Of a DNA stretch of 64,000 bases, positions 24,988-35,500 are shown one piece after another (position 1 is the first letter of the stretch; each line of letters opens with the position of its first letter). The stretch lies in the NCBI RefSeq assembly GCF_018449635.1, contig NZ_JAAVUV010000001.1, positions 1 to 64,000 on the forward strand. Direction: 5' to 3'. This DNA is from Caballeronia sp. dw_276. GTDB lineage: Bacteria; Pseudomonadota; Gammaproteobacteria; Burkholderiales; Burkholderiaceae. Made by a program: the position numbers and the translations under genes. The notes below the pieces were generated by a model. That model saw nothing but the letters and a program-made list of their open reading frames with translations, was not told the DNA's origin and did not search any database.

Positions 24988-27199
24988 AGACGGCCTGTTC
25001 GAGCTGATCGAAGTTGAAGGGCTTTGGCAACAAGGTCGCGTCGCTCAGATCATCGCCCAGTTCCGCCGCGATGCCCGCACCATAACCCGATGCCAGCACC
25101 ACCCGCACGCGCGGCTGCAGGCGCTTGGCCGCGCGCGCCAGATCGAGGCCCGACATACCCGGCATGCGGACATCGGTGAGCAGGACGTCGAATGTCTGGC
25201 TGCCGATCAGGTCCAGCGCAGCCTGGGCGCTTTCCACTGCGTGGACCTGGGCCTCGAGCAGTTCCAGCAACTCGCGCGTGGCTTCGCGCGTGTTGACATC
25301 GTCTTCCACGATCAGCACGCGCAGCGGACCCGCCGGGTCTTCCGCGCTCTCCGCCTTCTCCGCTTCGGGTTCGCTTGCTTCGGCGCGCAGCATCGAACGT
25401 ACTTTGCGTGCGAGCGCGTCCCGCCTGTACGGCTTGCTGATCAGCGCGACGCCGGGATCGAGCCGGCCTCCATGGACAATTGCGTTTTCCGTATAGCCGG
25501 ACGTAAACAGCACTTCCAGCGAAGGCAGCATTTCACGCGCGCGCCGCGCCATGTCGACGCTGCGCAGCGGTCCGGGCATCACCACATCGCTGAAAAGCAA
25601 GTCGATGTGAACGCCGCTTTCGAGCACGTTCAGCGCGCTTTGGGCATCGGCGGATTTCAGGACGTTGTAGCCGAGTTCGGTCAAGGTATCGACGACTGTT
25701 GCGCGAACGTTCGGATCGTCTTCCACGACCAGGATCGTTTCCGTTCCACCGATCACCGGCTCGTGCGATGTCTCCACGCGGTGCGCTTCTTCTTCCATCG
25801 ATCGGGGAAGGTAAAGCTTTACCGTCGTGCCCTCGCCGGGTTCGCTGTAGAGCTTGATGTGGCCGCCGGTCTGTTTCATGAAACCGTAGGCCATGCTCAG
25901 GCCCAGTCCCGTACCGCGGCCTTCCGGCTTGGTCGTAAAGAACGGCTCGAAGGCCTGCGCCAGCACCTCGGGCGCCATGCCGGTGCCGGTATCGGACACG
26001 GCGATCATCACGTACTGGCCGCTCTTCACGTCGTCGTAATGACGGGTGTACTCGTCGTCGAGCATGGCGTTGCCGGCTTCTATGGTCAGGCGGCCGGCGC
26101 CGTCCATTGCATCGCGTGCGTTGATGGCCAGGTTCACGATCACGTTCTGCAGATGGTTCGGATCGGCAAGCGTGTTCCAGAGCCCGCCCGACACGACGGT
26201 TTCCAGTTCGATGGTTTCGCCGAGCACCCGGCGCAGCATGTCGTCGGAACTGCGCAACAAGCGCGCGATGTCGAGCGCCACCGGCTCCAGCGGTTGGCGG
26301 CGCGCGAATGCAAGCAACTGCGACGCGAGCTTCGCGCCACGCTCGACTGCTTCGTGCGCGCTGGCAAGCCGCCGCGTCAACGTCTCGTTGCCGCCGGCAT
26401 CCTGCGCCGCAAGTTGCAAATTCCCGCCAATGACTTGCAGCACGTTGTTGAAGTCGTGCGCCACCCCGCCGGTCAGCTTGCCGACCGCGTCCATTTTCTG
26501 CGACTGGGCGAGTACCGCTGCCGTCTCGCGACGTTCGGCTTCGCTTGCGCGCAGCGCGGCCGCGGCTTCATCGATACGCTGTTCCAGCGTCTCCTTATGC
26601 CGCTCCAACGCTTCGGAAAGGCGCTTTTGTTCCTGCAACGCCGTATCGAGCGAACGCAGGTTGAGCACGCGTTCAGTGATATCGCGGGAAATCGATACGA
26701 GCCATTCCACGCCCGCCGGACCCTTCACCGGTGAAACCGTGACCTCCCAGTATTTCGGCGTGCCTTTTGCCGTCGGGCAAAGCGCTTCGAAGCGCGAATG
26801 CCGGCCTTGCAGCGCGTTGTCGATGGCATCGCTCAACAAGACGCGCGACTCCGCCGGCCAGAGCGAAACCCACGACTTGCCTTTGAACGGCGCGAAGTCG
26901 TCGATTTCCATCAGGCAAATGCCGTTCGCGTTCATGAACTCGAGCGTGCCGTCTGGCTTCAGGATCTTGATGCAATCGGTGCTGCCGTTCAGCACGCTGA
27001 GGAAAAACGGGTCGGAATCCGGGGCTGGCGTGTTGTCCGTGTCTGCGTCTAGGACGGATTCCGGCTCTGCAGGCTGAGGCCCAAGCGGGAAACCGAAAGG
27101 TATGTCGGTGCGGGCTACGGGTTCTGGCGTCGGGAAGCAGTGCGCACCCGTGTCGTCGAGACGTGCAATCGCGGGATCGGGGCTAACTGGGTCGGTCAT
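24974..27199 (-). CDS. PAS hybrid histidine kinase with two receiver domains
   Basis: Soluble hybrid kinase of about 741 residues, starting MTDPVSPDPAIARLDD at ATG 27199 (a longer frame to 27286 exists; choice uncertain). In order: a disordered N-terminus, a PAS domain at about 60-180 (FFLSVLNGSTDCIKILKPDGTLEFMNANG), a coiled coil, HisKA with GGVAHDFNNVLQV, HATPase_c (NARDAMDGAG, GRGTGLGLSMAYG) and two receivers with VEDDPNVRA...LLFSDVVMPG and VEDDVNTREA...LLTDVRMPGMSG. No membrane helix is predicted. Its 3' end overlaps the convergent EnvZ-like kinase gene by 14 bp. Confidence 0.9.
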   Translation of the reverse strand: MTDPVSPDPAIARLDDTGAHCFPTPEPVARTDIPFGFPLGPQPAEPESVLDADTDNTPAPDSDPFFLSVLNGSTDCIKILKPDGTLEFMNANGICLMEIDDFAPFKGKSWVSLWPAESRVLLSDAIDNALQGRHSRFEALCPTAKGTPKYWEVTVSPVKGPAGVEWLVSISRDITERVLNLRSLDTALQEQKRLSEALERHKETLEQRIDEAAAALRASEAERRETAAVLAQSQKMDAVGKLTGGVAHDFNNVLQVIGGNLQLAAQDAGGNETLTRRLASAHEAVERGAKLASQLLAFARRQPLEPVALDIARLLRSSDDMLRRVLGETIELETVVSGGLWNTLADPNHLQNVIVNLAINARDAMDGAGRLTIEAGNAMLDDEYTRHYDDVKSGQYVMIAVSDTGTGMAPEVLAQAFEPFFTTKPEGRGTGLGLSMAYGFMKQTGGHIKLYSEPGEGTTVKLYLPRSMEEEAHRVETSHEPVIGGTETILVVEDDPNVRATVVDTLTELGYNVLKSADAQSALNVLESGVHIDLLFSDVVMPGPLRSVDMARRAREMLPSLEVLFTSGYTENAIVHGGRLDPGVALISKPYRRDALARKVRSMLRAEASEPEAEKAESAEDPAGPLRVLIVEDDVNTREATRELLELLEAQVHAVESAQAALDLIGSQTFDVLLTDVRMPGMSGLDLARAAKRLQPRVRVVLASGYGAGIAAELGDDLSDATLLPKPFNFDQLEQAVFRKP

Positions 27200-27700
27200 G
27201 AATCGGGCGCAGGCGAGGAATACGGCGATGACAGCGCGATGCAAGAACGAATCACTGCGCTGAGCGTGATCGGTATTTGCAAGCAAGCATTGCGCCAGAC
27301 AGGGCGCTATTGATGCATGACCGGTAAAGGCTTTACAGCAGGCGCTTCAATGCAAGCCGGTCGTCTGCATTTCATCTGCGGCGTGTAAAAAGCGTTGCGC
27401 AGGACTGTAGTTCTTGCTCGATTTTTCGTGGAGGGCGGCTTGCCGCGACGGTCTTGACGAGGCATCGACGCCGGAGGATGTTATGCATTTCCCTGATGGC
27501 ACTTGACTTGACGCCGCCCGGTTCGCTTGCTGCTCAGGCGATTTGCAGTTGCGAACCCCGGCGCGCGCGCTTCTTGCTGACCCTGTTGCTCCCTGCGAGG
27601 CATAACATTGCGGGGCCTGATCTCATGACCGGCACATCCGATGTTCGGCCTGTCATGCATAACTGGCCGCGTCCACGCGATGCGACATCTGGAGACACCC
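27200..27700. other. 500-bp intergenic region before egtD
   Basis: No convincing gene. A short inverted pair, GTTATGCAT near 27480 and ATGCATAAC near 27655, lies within it, and a Shine-Dalgarno GGAGACACCC precedes the egtD ATG. The open frame at 27454 that crosses into egtD is a shadow. Confidence 0.5.
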
Positions 27701-28690
27701 ATGCCTTTGGCAACGACCCACGCTGCTCATCTACCGCGTTTTTCATCGGCATTCGCCGCCGCCGTTCACGATGGCCTCACGCACTCGCCACAAAAAGAAT
27801 TGCCCTCGATGTATCTGTACGACGAAGTCGGTTCCGCGCTCTTCGAGGTCATCACCGCGCTGCCCGAATACGGCGTGACGCGCGCGGAGGAGCGCGTGCT
27901 GATGGCGCACGCGGCGGAAATCGTCGCTGAGCTGCCGCGCAATATGACCGTTGCCGAGCTGGGAAGCGGCAGCGGGCGCAAGACGCGACGCATTCTGGAA
28001 GCGTTATCGAAGAAACGGCCGAACGGCGCGACCGAATACTGCCCGATTGAAATCTCGCCTGCCGCGTTGCAATTGTGCAAGCGGGAACTTGGCGATATCG
28101 AGCGTGTATCGATAGTCGGATACGAGCGCGACTACCTTTCCGGACTCGCCGAAGTCAGCGCGAACCGGCGCGATGGCGAGGCATTGCTCGTGCTGTTCCT
28201 GGGCAGCACCATCGGTAACTTTTCGCGGCTGGCCGCAACGCGTTTCCTGAAATCGATACGCGGCATGCTCAAACCCGGCGATGCGTTGCTTCTCGGCATG
28301 GATTTGCTCAAGCCGCTGGAAACGCTGATCGCCGCGTATGACGATCCGATTGGCGTCACGGCCGCGTTCAACCTCAACTTGCTTGCACGAATCAACCGCG
28401 AACTGGACGCCGATATTCCGCTGGATGCGTTCAAACACGTAGCGCGCTTCAATCCCGACGCTCGGAGCATTGAAATGCATTTGCTGGCGACGCGGCCGGT
28501 CAAGGCGACGATCCGTGCCGCCGAACTGACCGTGGAGTTTCGCGAAGGCGAAACGATCTGGACGGAAAGCAGCCATAAGTACAGCGCCGATGAAGTGGGG
28601 CCGTTGGCATCGGACGCGGGGTTCAGGTGCGCACGCCAGTGGACGGACAAAGAATGGGGGTTTGCGGAGAGTTTGCTGGTGGCGGGATAA
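27701..28690 (+). CDS. egtD: L-histidine N-alpha-methyltransferase (ergothioneine pathway)
   Basis: SAM-dependent enzyme that trimethylates histidine to hercynine, the first step in ergothioneine synthesis. It has 329 residues, usual for EgtD. Motifs include YLYDEVGSALFEVITALPEYGVTRAEERVL, AELGSGSGRKTR (SAM site), CPIEISPAALQ and LLVLFLGSTIGNF. ATG 27701 has GGAG upstream and gives the family start; the longer frame adds 20 residues. No egtB lies next to it, which is unusual; a separate methyltransferase gene follows after 64 bp. Confidence 0.93.
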   Translation: MPLATTHAAHLPRFSSAFAAAVHDGLTHSPQKELPSMYLYDEVGSALFEVITALPEYGVTRAEERVLMAHAAEIVAELPRNMTVAELGSGSGRKTRRILEALSKKRPNGATEYCPIEISPAALQLCKRELGDIERVSIVGYERDYLSGLAEVSANRRDGEALLVLFLGSTIGNFSRLAATRFLKSIRGMLKPGDALLLGMDLLKPLETLIAAYDDPIGVTAAFNLNLLARINRELDADIPLDAFKHVARFNPDARSIEMHLLATRPVKATIRAAELTVEFREGETIWTESSHKYSADEVGPLASDAGFRCARQWTDKEWGFAESLLVAG

Positions 28691-28754
28691 GCATTGATCC
28701 ACCTCGCCGCCTGTGGCATTTTGAGAACCGCGCACGTTTTTGTACGGCCTCAAA

Positions 28755-29483
28755 ATGACACAAAACATCTACGACGACCCATCTTTCTTCGATGCCTATA
28801 GCAAGATGGGCCGCTCGCTGCACGGTCTCGCCGGCGCAGCCGAATGGCCTGCACTTCGCGCTCTTCTCCCTGAACTGCGCGGCCTGAAAGTGGTGGATCT
28901 GGGCTGCGGTTACGGCTGGTTTTGTCGATGGGCGCAGGAGCAAGGCGCGTTATCCGTTCTCGGACTCGATGTCTCGGAGAAAATGCTCGAACGCGCGAGA
29001 TCGCTATCCGGCGCCTCCGCGATCACCTACGCCAAAGCCGATCTTGAACAGCTCGATATCCCACCGGCCAGCTTCGATCTCGCTTATAGCTCGCTCGCGT
29101 TTCATTACATCGAGGACTTGCGTGGTTTGCTGGATAAGATCCACCGGGCGCTCGTGCCCGGCGCGAGCCTGATCTTTTCGATCGAACATCCAATCTACAT
29201 GGCGCCGCGCAATCCGGATTGGCTGATCGATGCCGCTGGCCGCAAATCATGGCCCCTGGATAATTACCAGCACGAAGGCCCGCGCGTCACGAACTGGCTC
29301 GCCGATGGCGTGGTAAAGCAGCATCGGACCATGGGAACGCTGTTGAATCAGCTGATAGCGGCGGGATTCGCCATCGCTCATGTGCAGGAATGGGGACCGA
29401 CGGATGCGGAGGTGGCCGAGCGGCCTGAACTGGCGGAAGAACGGGAACGCCCGATGATGTTGCTGGTGTCCGCGCGCCGCTGA
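28755..29483 (+). CDS. Class I SAM-dependent methyltransferase
   Basis: Methyltransferase of 242 residues with the glycine-rich motif VVDLGCGYGWFCRWAQEQGA and the second acidic motif LGLDVSEKMLERAR; the topology and the motif DLAYSSLAFHYIEDL resemble the UbiE/COQ5 and small-molecule methyltransferase group. The substrate is not evident. ATG 28755 gives a start MTQNIYDDPSFFDAYSKM. It may be co-transcribed with egtD, 64 bp upstream. Confidence 0.82.
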   Translation: MTQNIYDDPSFFDAYSKMGRSLHGLAGAAEWPALRALLPELRGLKVVDLGCGYGWFCRWAQEQGALSVLGLDVSEKMLERARSLSGASAITYAKADLEQLDIPPASFDLAYSSLAFHYIEDLRGLLDKIHRALVPGASLIFSIEHPIYMAPRNPDWLIDAAGRKSWPLDNYQHEGPRVTNWLADGVVKQHRTMGTLLNQLIAAGFAIAHVQEWGPTDAEVAERPELAEERERPMMLLVSARR

Positions 29484-29498
29484 GCGCGGACCAAAACC

Positions 29499-29795
29499 TC
29501 AATGCTGCTCGAAGCGCTCAAACCGCTTTTCGATGTACCGCTCTTCGCTCATCAAATCCGTGACGCGCGCATGCGGCGGTCCGCGGCGCAGCCACTCGAG
29601 CATCAGATCGACCTGATTTGCAGGCCCCTGGATCATCGCTTCGACGGAACCATCTTCGAGATTCGCCACCCAGCCCCGCACGCCGAGCGAATGCGCGCGC
29701 CGCAACGTCGCGTGACGAAAACCAACGCCCTGCACCACGCCCTTCACACGCACGTAATACGTTTCTATTCGAGTATCCAGATCCGGACTCGGCAT
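29499..29795 (-). CDS. Acylphosphatase
   Basis: Small enzyme of 98 residues that hydrolyses acyl phosphates. It carries the acylphosphatase signature VVQGVGFRHATLRRAHSLGVRGWVANLEDGSVEA with the catalytic Arg (GFR) and Asn (VAN). AGGAGA precedes ATG 29795. It is transcribed toward the methyltransferase gene and follows the signalling operon by 115 bp, probably as an independent unit. Confidence 0.93.
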   Translation of the reverse strand: MPSPDLDTRIETYYVRVKGVVQGVGFRHATLRRAHSLGVRGWVANLEDGSVEAMIQGPANQVDLMLEWLRRGPPHARVTDLMSEERYIEKRFERFEQH

Positions 29796-29910
29796 GTTCG
29801 CTTCTCCTGATTGATGCGCCAACTGAGGCATGAACTTTCGGGCGGCCATGAATTGGCCGACACCCATCAGGCAGCATTCTAGACAAGCCGGGCAAAACCG
29901 GCAGCGCGCG

Positions 29911-31068
29911 CTATCCCAACCGGAACGGCTGCGCGGTTTCCCCGGCAGTGCTGCTCGCGCGCCGCGCCACCGCTTCGCGCGGCACAGTGACTTCGAATAC
30001 GGTGCCGTTTTCGGCATCGGAGCGCACGACCACACGGCCGCCGTGCATCTGCGCAATCTCGCGCGTGATGTAAAGCCCGAGCCCCAGTCCGCCCGTCTCC
30101 TGCTGCGGCCGGCCCGACCGGTACGGCGCAAAAATCGTCGGCAAGACATCCACGGGAATCTCTCCGGCGTTTTGCACCATGATCGTCACTTCGTCGGCGG
30201 TTTCTCCGTTGAGCCGCACATGAATTGGCGAACTTTCGCGCCCATGCGTCAGCGCGTTGCCAATGAGATTCGAAAACACTTGCGACAGCAAATCGCCATC
30301 GCCCTGAAGGAGCGTGTCGCCTTCGCGGAAAATGAAGATGCGCCCCTTGCCCACGCGCGCCTCGTATTCCTCGACGATATTCTTCGCCAGCGTCAGCAAC
30401 TCCACCGCCCGCGGCTGCAGCGTCACACGTCCGCCACGCAAGCGCGCGAGATTGAGCAACTGGTCGACCATGCGCACCATCCGCATGCCGCTGCTCTTGA
30501 TGCGCGTGCCTATATTCGCGACGTTTTCATCGGGGACGAAGCGCGCCAGATATTCCGCCGATGCAATCACTGCCGACAACGGCGTGCGCAAATCATGGCC
30601 GAGCACGGCCATGAGCATTTCGTTGGCATCGAGCAGTTGCTGGACGGTTGCAAGCTGCGTGGCCAACTGCTGCTTCTGCTTCTCGATCTGGATGAACACA
30701 TCCACTTTCGAATTGAGAATGCGCGAGTCGTATGGCTTGTACAGAAAATCCACCGCGCCGGCTTCGTAACCACGGAACGTGCGCCCGGTGTCTTGCGCTG
30801 TCGCAGTCAGGAAGATGATCGGCACGTGCGCGGTGCGCGGGCTGCCGCGCATCAGTTCGGCCAGTTCGAAGCCATCCATGCCGGGCATGTTGACATCGAG
30901 AATGGCGAGCGCGACTTCGTGCTTGAGCAGCAATTCGAGCGCGGCGGGTCCCGAGCTGGCGGCGAGCACGGAAATGTCCGGCCGCGCCAGCGAGGCTTCG
31001 AGCGCGGTGATGTTGTTCTGCACATCGTCAACGATCAGAACGTAGATCGGTTGCCTGTTGAGTTCCAT
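29911..31068 (-). CDS. Receiver-histidine kinase of the CheR/CheB signalling operon
   Basis: Protein of 385 residues with an N-terminal receiver (Asp58 in LAILDVNMPGMDGFELA), a short coil, HisKA with His158 in LGHDLRTPLSAVI and HATPase_c (GGLGLGLYITREIAQMHGG). It has no membrane segment. As the last gene of an operon of hybrid kinase, CheR, CheB and this protein, it would be the output or relay element: its receiver could accept phosphate from the giant kinase. The gap to cheB is 42 bp. Confidence 0.9.
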   Translation of the reverse strand: MELNRQPIYVLIVDDVQNNITALEASLARPDISVLAASSGPAALELLLKHEVALAILDVNMPGMDGFELAELMRGSPRTAHVPIIFLTATAQDTGRTFRGYEAGAVDFLYKPYDSRILNSKVDVFIQIEKQKQQLATQLATVQQLLDANEMLMAVLGHDLRTPLSAVIASAEYLARFVPDENVANIGTRIKSSGMRMVRMVDQLLNLARLRGGRVTLQPRAVELLTLAKNIVEEYEARVGKGRIFIFREGDTLLQGDGDLLSQVFSNLIGNALTHGRESSPIHVRLNGETADEVTIMVQNAGEIPVDVLPTIFAPYRSGRPQQETGGLGLGLYITREIAQMHGGRVVVRSDAENGTVFEVTVPREAVARRASSTAGETAQPFRLG

Positions 31069-31110
31069 TAGCGGAGTTCCATTAGCGTGTCAGCTCCAAG
31101 TCAACCTGGT

Positions 31111-31719
31111 TCACGTCGCAGATCCTTGTCCAATGCCGCGCAAGCGCGCGGCCATGGCGTCAATTGTAAGAACATCGTGCACGCCAACGCGAGCGATGGC
31201 GCCCCGCGGCATCGCATCCGATCCCGCCGTCTCCGGGTCCTGCACCCAGCAACGGCCGCCAGCACGTTCGATCGCTTCAAGGCCGCGGGCGCCGTCGTCG
31301 TTCGCGCCCGAAAGCACGATGCCAAGCAGCGCATCGCCGAAACACAGCGCCGCCGATTCGAACAGCACATCCACCGATGGCCGCGAAAACCGCACGGGTG
31401 GATCGACGGAAAGCGAGATCGTGCCATCCGGTTCGACCAGCATGTGATAACCCGGCGGCGCGAGATAAATCGTGCCGCCGGCGATCGTGGCTTTGTCGTC
31501 GGGTTCGACGACCGGCAAGCGGCATCGCGCGGCAAACAGCTCCGGCAACAGGCTCGGCGAGTCGGCGCGCACATGAACCACGACTAGCACGGCCGGCCGG
31601 AAGCCTGCTGGCAGCGCGGGCAGCAACTGGCTCAACGCCTCCACGCCGCCCGCGGACGCACCTATGACGATAGCGTCGATCGCGGCCAGCGGACTGAAAG
31701 ACTCTTCCGGTGCTTTCAT
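31111..31719 (-). CDS. Stand-alone CheB-type methylesterase
   Basis: Protein of 202 residues consisting only of a CheB methylesterase domain; the usual N-terminal receiver is missing. The active-site elements are present: GASAGGVEAL with the catalytic Ser, VVVHVRAD with the His and LSGANDDGARGL with the Asp. ATG 31719 lies 2 bp after the cheR stop. It would demethylate glutamates placed by the adjacent CheR, but no chemoreceptor, CheA or CheW is encoded in the window. The target protein is unknown. Confidence 0.9.
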   Translation of the reverse strand: MKAPEESFSPLAAIDAIVIGASAGGVEALSQLLPALPAGFRPAVLVVVHVRADSPSLLPELFAARCRLPVVEPDDKATIAGGTIYLAPPGYHMLVEPDGTISLSVDPPVRFSRPSVDVLFESAALCFGDALLGIVLSGANDDGARGLEAIERAGGRCWVQDPETAGSDAMPRGAIARVGVHDVLTIDAMAARLRGIGQGSAT

Positions 31720-31721
31720 GG

Positions 31722-32564
31722 TCAAACCTTCTGATACAGGCGCTCGCGCGCATCGAAGTCGGCGAAGCTGTCCGCGTGTTTCGAAAAACGGATGCTTTCC
31801 TTGCTGCCCAGCCCCAGAAAACCGCGCCGCACGAGCGAATCGCTGAACAGGCCCAACGCGCGATCCTGCAATGCGCGATCGAAATAGATCAGCACGTTGC
31901 GGCACGACACGAGATGCGCCTCAAGGAACACGCTGTCGGTGGCCAGACTGTGATCGGCGAAAACCACGCGCGACTTGAGCGTCTGCGAGAATTTCGCCGC
32001 ACCGTAAGCTGCATGATAGTAGTCCGAGAGCGAACGCTTGCCTCCGGCCGCCAGATAATTCTGGCTGAAACCCGCCAGCCGATCCAGCGGGTAGATGCCG
32101 CTTTCTGCCTGCCTGAGCGCCCCTGCGTTGATATCTGTTGCGTACAAAACCGTACGGTCCGCGATATTTTCTTCCGCGAAAAGAATGGCAAGCGACCAGA
32201 GTTCCTCGCCGGTGCTGCATCCCGCCACCCAGACCTTGATGGACGGATAGGTTTGCAGGATCGGCACGACCTGTTCGCGAATCGCGCGAAAGTATGCAGG
32301 GTCGCGAAACATCTCGCTGACCTGCACCGTGAGGTACTGGAACAAACGCGAGAACAGGGTGGGATCGCGGAGAATGCGTTCCTGCAATTGCGAAAGCGTG
32401 GGATATCCCAGGTCGATCAAGGCCTGCCCCAGGCGCCGCCGCAGCGAACTCACCGAGTAATGCCGGAAATCGTGCTGGTACTTCAGATAGACGGCTTCCA
32501 GCAGCAGCTTCAACTCGATGTCGAAGATGGCTTCGTCGGCGTTTTTCGGGGTCCGGTTAGGCAT
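31722..32564 (-). CDS. CheR-type methyltransferase
   Basis: Glutamate O-methyltransferase of 280 residues with an N-terminal helical domain (YQHDFRHYSVSSLRRRLG) and a SAM-binding domain (VAGCSTGEELWSLAI, YATDINAGALRQAE, VSCRNVLIYF). ATG 32564, with a GGCGGA ribosome site, starts 11 bp after the giant kinase stop. There is no tetratricopeptide or other tail. Together with the CheB next to it, it is a split version of the CheB-CheR-kinase fusions known in other bacteria. Confidence 0.92.
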   Translation of the reverse strand: MPNRTPKNADEAIFDIELKLLLEAVYLKYQHDFRHYSVSSLRRRLGQALIDLGYPTLSQLQERILRDPTLFSRLFQYLTVQVSEMFRDPAYFRAIREQVVPILQTYPSIKVWVAGCSTGEELWSLAILFAEENIADRTVLYATDINAGALRQAESGIYPLDRLAGFSQNYLAAGGKRSLSDYYHAAYGAAKFSQTLKSRVVFADHSLATDSVFLEAHLVSCRNVLIYFDRALQDRALGLFSDSLVRRGFLGLGSKESIRFSKHADSFADFDARERLYQKV

Positions 32565-32575
32565 CTCGATTCCGC

Positions 32576-35500
32576 CTACCGTTGCCGCAGCCAGACGCGA
32601 CACAGCGAAACCAGCTTGTCGACATCGATAGGCTTCGAAATGTAATCGTCCGCGCCCGCTTCCAGGCACTTCTGGCGATCGCTCGCCATGGCTTTTGCCG
32701 TCAGCGCGATGATCGGCAGGCGCGCGTGTTCCGGATCCTTGCGGATCTCGGTCATGGCGGTGAAGCCGTCCATCTCCGGCATCATGATGTCCATCAGCAC
32801 CAGATCGATATCCGGATGACGCGCGAGCGCATCCAGCGCCTCGCGGCCATTGCGCGCAATTTCGAGCTTCGCGCCGAGCGGTTCGATCACGTGCGACAAC
32901 GCGAAGATATTGCGGACGTCGTCTTCGGCGAGAAGGATCGTGCGGCCCTCGAACACGTCGTCACGCTGACGCGCCGCGCGCAACATGCGTTGTTGTTCGG
33001 GCGGCAACGCGCTTTCCACGCTGTGGAGGAACAGCGTGACTTCATCGACCAGGCGCTCCGGCGACTTTGCGCCCTTGATGATGATCGACTTGGAATAGCG
33101 GCGCAGGCGCTGCTCTTCGTCGGGCGACAGCACGCGCCCCGTGTACACGATCACCGGCGGCGACGCATGTTCCTGCGACGTCGACACACGTTCCAGCAAG
33201 TCGTAACCGGAGCCGTCGGGCAGCGCCAGATCCATCACGACGCAATCAAACGTGCCGCGATTGATCTCGTCGATGGCTTCCGCGATCGTCCCTGCTTCCA
33301 CGATCTCCACGGTCGCGCTTTGCAGCAATGCGTGGATGCTCTGGCGCAGCGCGGGATCGTCCTCGACCACCAGCACGCGCCGCGTGCCTTGCGCCGAACG
33401 CGCTTCGAGCTTGCGGATCGCGCCCGCGAGCGTTTCGCGCGCGCTCGGTTTCAGCGTGTAGCCGATCGCGCCGAGATGCAGCGCGACATCGGCGTGATCC
33501 GTCGATGAAACCACGTGAATCGGAATATGCCGCGTCAACGGGTCGTGTTTGAGCCATTCGAGCACGGTCAGGCCTGACTGATCGGGCAGGCCGACATCGA
33601 GCAGAATGCCGTTGGGTTGCAACTCGCGCGCGAGTTCCACGCCATGCGTCGCAGTCGTTGCGTGGACGAAGTCGAACTCGAGTTCATGTGCGAGGTCGTG
33701 CAGGATGTGCGCGAAACGCAAGTCGTCCTCGATCGCCAAAATCACGCGATCGGGGCGTTTGCGGTTGGCGCGGTCATCGGCGATAGGTTGCGGCACGTGA
33801 TGGCTCGCGACCGGTGCGCGCCACAACGAGGGATCGGAAACATTCGATGCCGCCTGCGCCACCAGATGCGCCGGCGCGTGACTTTGCACGGGCGCTTCTT
33901 CGGTTTCGACCAACGCTTCGGACGCTTCCGCGGGCTCACTCATATGGCCGATCACATCGAGTTTCGCCGTAACCGTGCCTTCGCGAATACTCAACGGCAG
34001 CGTGACGGAAAAGACGCTGCCTTTGCCCGGCTCGCTCGCCACACTCACGGAGCCGCCGAGCAAGCGCGAGAATTCCCGCGATATCGACAAACCCAGCCCG
34101 CTGCCGCCGTATTTGCGGCTGGTGGTGCCATCGGCTTGCTGGAATGCCTGGAAGATCAGGTCCTGCTTGTCGCGAGGAATGCCAATGCCCGTATCGCGGA
34201 CATCGAAACGCAACGCGTTGTCGTCGTTATCTGCTTTATGCACCGAAACCGTTACCTGCCCACGCTCGGTGAACTTGAACGCATTCGAGAGCAGGTTGCG
34301 CAGCACTTGCTGCAGGCGCTGATTGTCTGTGACGAAATACTCCGGCACGCCCTCGGCGCGCTCCGTCACGAGTTTCAGTCCCTTGGAATCCGCGACCGGC
34401 ATGAACGATTGACGCAAAGACTGCAGCATTCCGTCGATCGCAACCGGCGCGAACTGCACATCCATTTGCCCCGCTTCCACCTTCGACAAATCCAGGATGT
34501 CGTTGATCAGCGAAAGCAGATCGCTGTTCGACGAATGAATGGTTGCCGCGTAGCGCACTTGTTCGTCGCTGAGATTGCCGTGCTTGTTGTCCTGCAAGAG
34601 CTTGGCGAGGATCAGCGAACTGTTCAGCGGCGTGCGCAACTCGTGCGACATGTTCGCGAGGAACTCGGACTTGTACTGGCTCGCGCGTTCGAGCGCCAGC
34701 GCGTTCGCCTCGAGCTCCTTCTGCGCGCGCACGAGTTCGGCCTTTTGCCGTTCGAGACTGTGCGTATGCTCTTCCAGCCGCACGTTGGTTTGCTCGAGAT
34801 CGGCCTGCTGCGTCTCCAGCCGCGCCTGTGTTTCCATCAGCGCCCGACCGCGTTCCTCGAGTTCTTCATTCGATACTCGCAGCTCTTCCTGCTGGACCTG
34901 CAATTCCTCGCTCTGGCGCTGCGTTTCTTCGAGCAGCTCGACCATGCGCGTCCTGTACTGCGCCGAGCGCAGCGCCATGCCCATCGCCTCCGATGCATTT
35001 TCGAGCAACTCGCGGGTATCGCTGAAGGAATTTTCCTCGCCGATGAATCCCAGCTCCAGCACGCCGGTCACGTCGCCGTCGGCCATCATGGGCGCGACCA
35101 CGGAATGGCTCGCAGGCGCCGATCCCAGCGCCGAGCCAACCTTCAGAAATTCCGCCGATGCCCCCGTAACTTCGATTACGCGCTTTTCATCGAGCACCTG
35201 GCCGGTCAGGCCCTGTCCTCGCGTGATCCGTTGCGGCACTGCGCTGTCCGCGGGCAACGCCCAGGCCGCGATACGCACGAGCGCGTCGCCTTCGCGGGCA
35301 TACAGCACGCCGACGCGCGCGCCCACATACGGCACGAGCGAACGAAGGATGCCTTCGCCAATCGAAGCGGGGGTGAGATCGCCGCGCATCTGCAGTCCGA
35401 TCTCGACTTCGCCCTGCTTCAGCCACGCGCTGCGTTGCAGGTTCAGCCGCGTTTTGATATAGAGATGCCCCACGCCGGCAAGCACGAACATCACGATCAC

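Noticed and set aside
24911-26734. 600-residue plus-strand frame opposite the PAS hybrid kinase
   Set aside because: A shadow frame made possible by GC-rich codons; kinase motifs are on the minus strand.
27454-27930. 158-residue frame overlapping egtD
   Set aside because: Out of frame with egtD and Arg-rich; no support as a gene.
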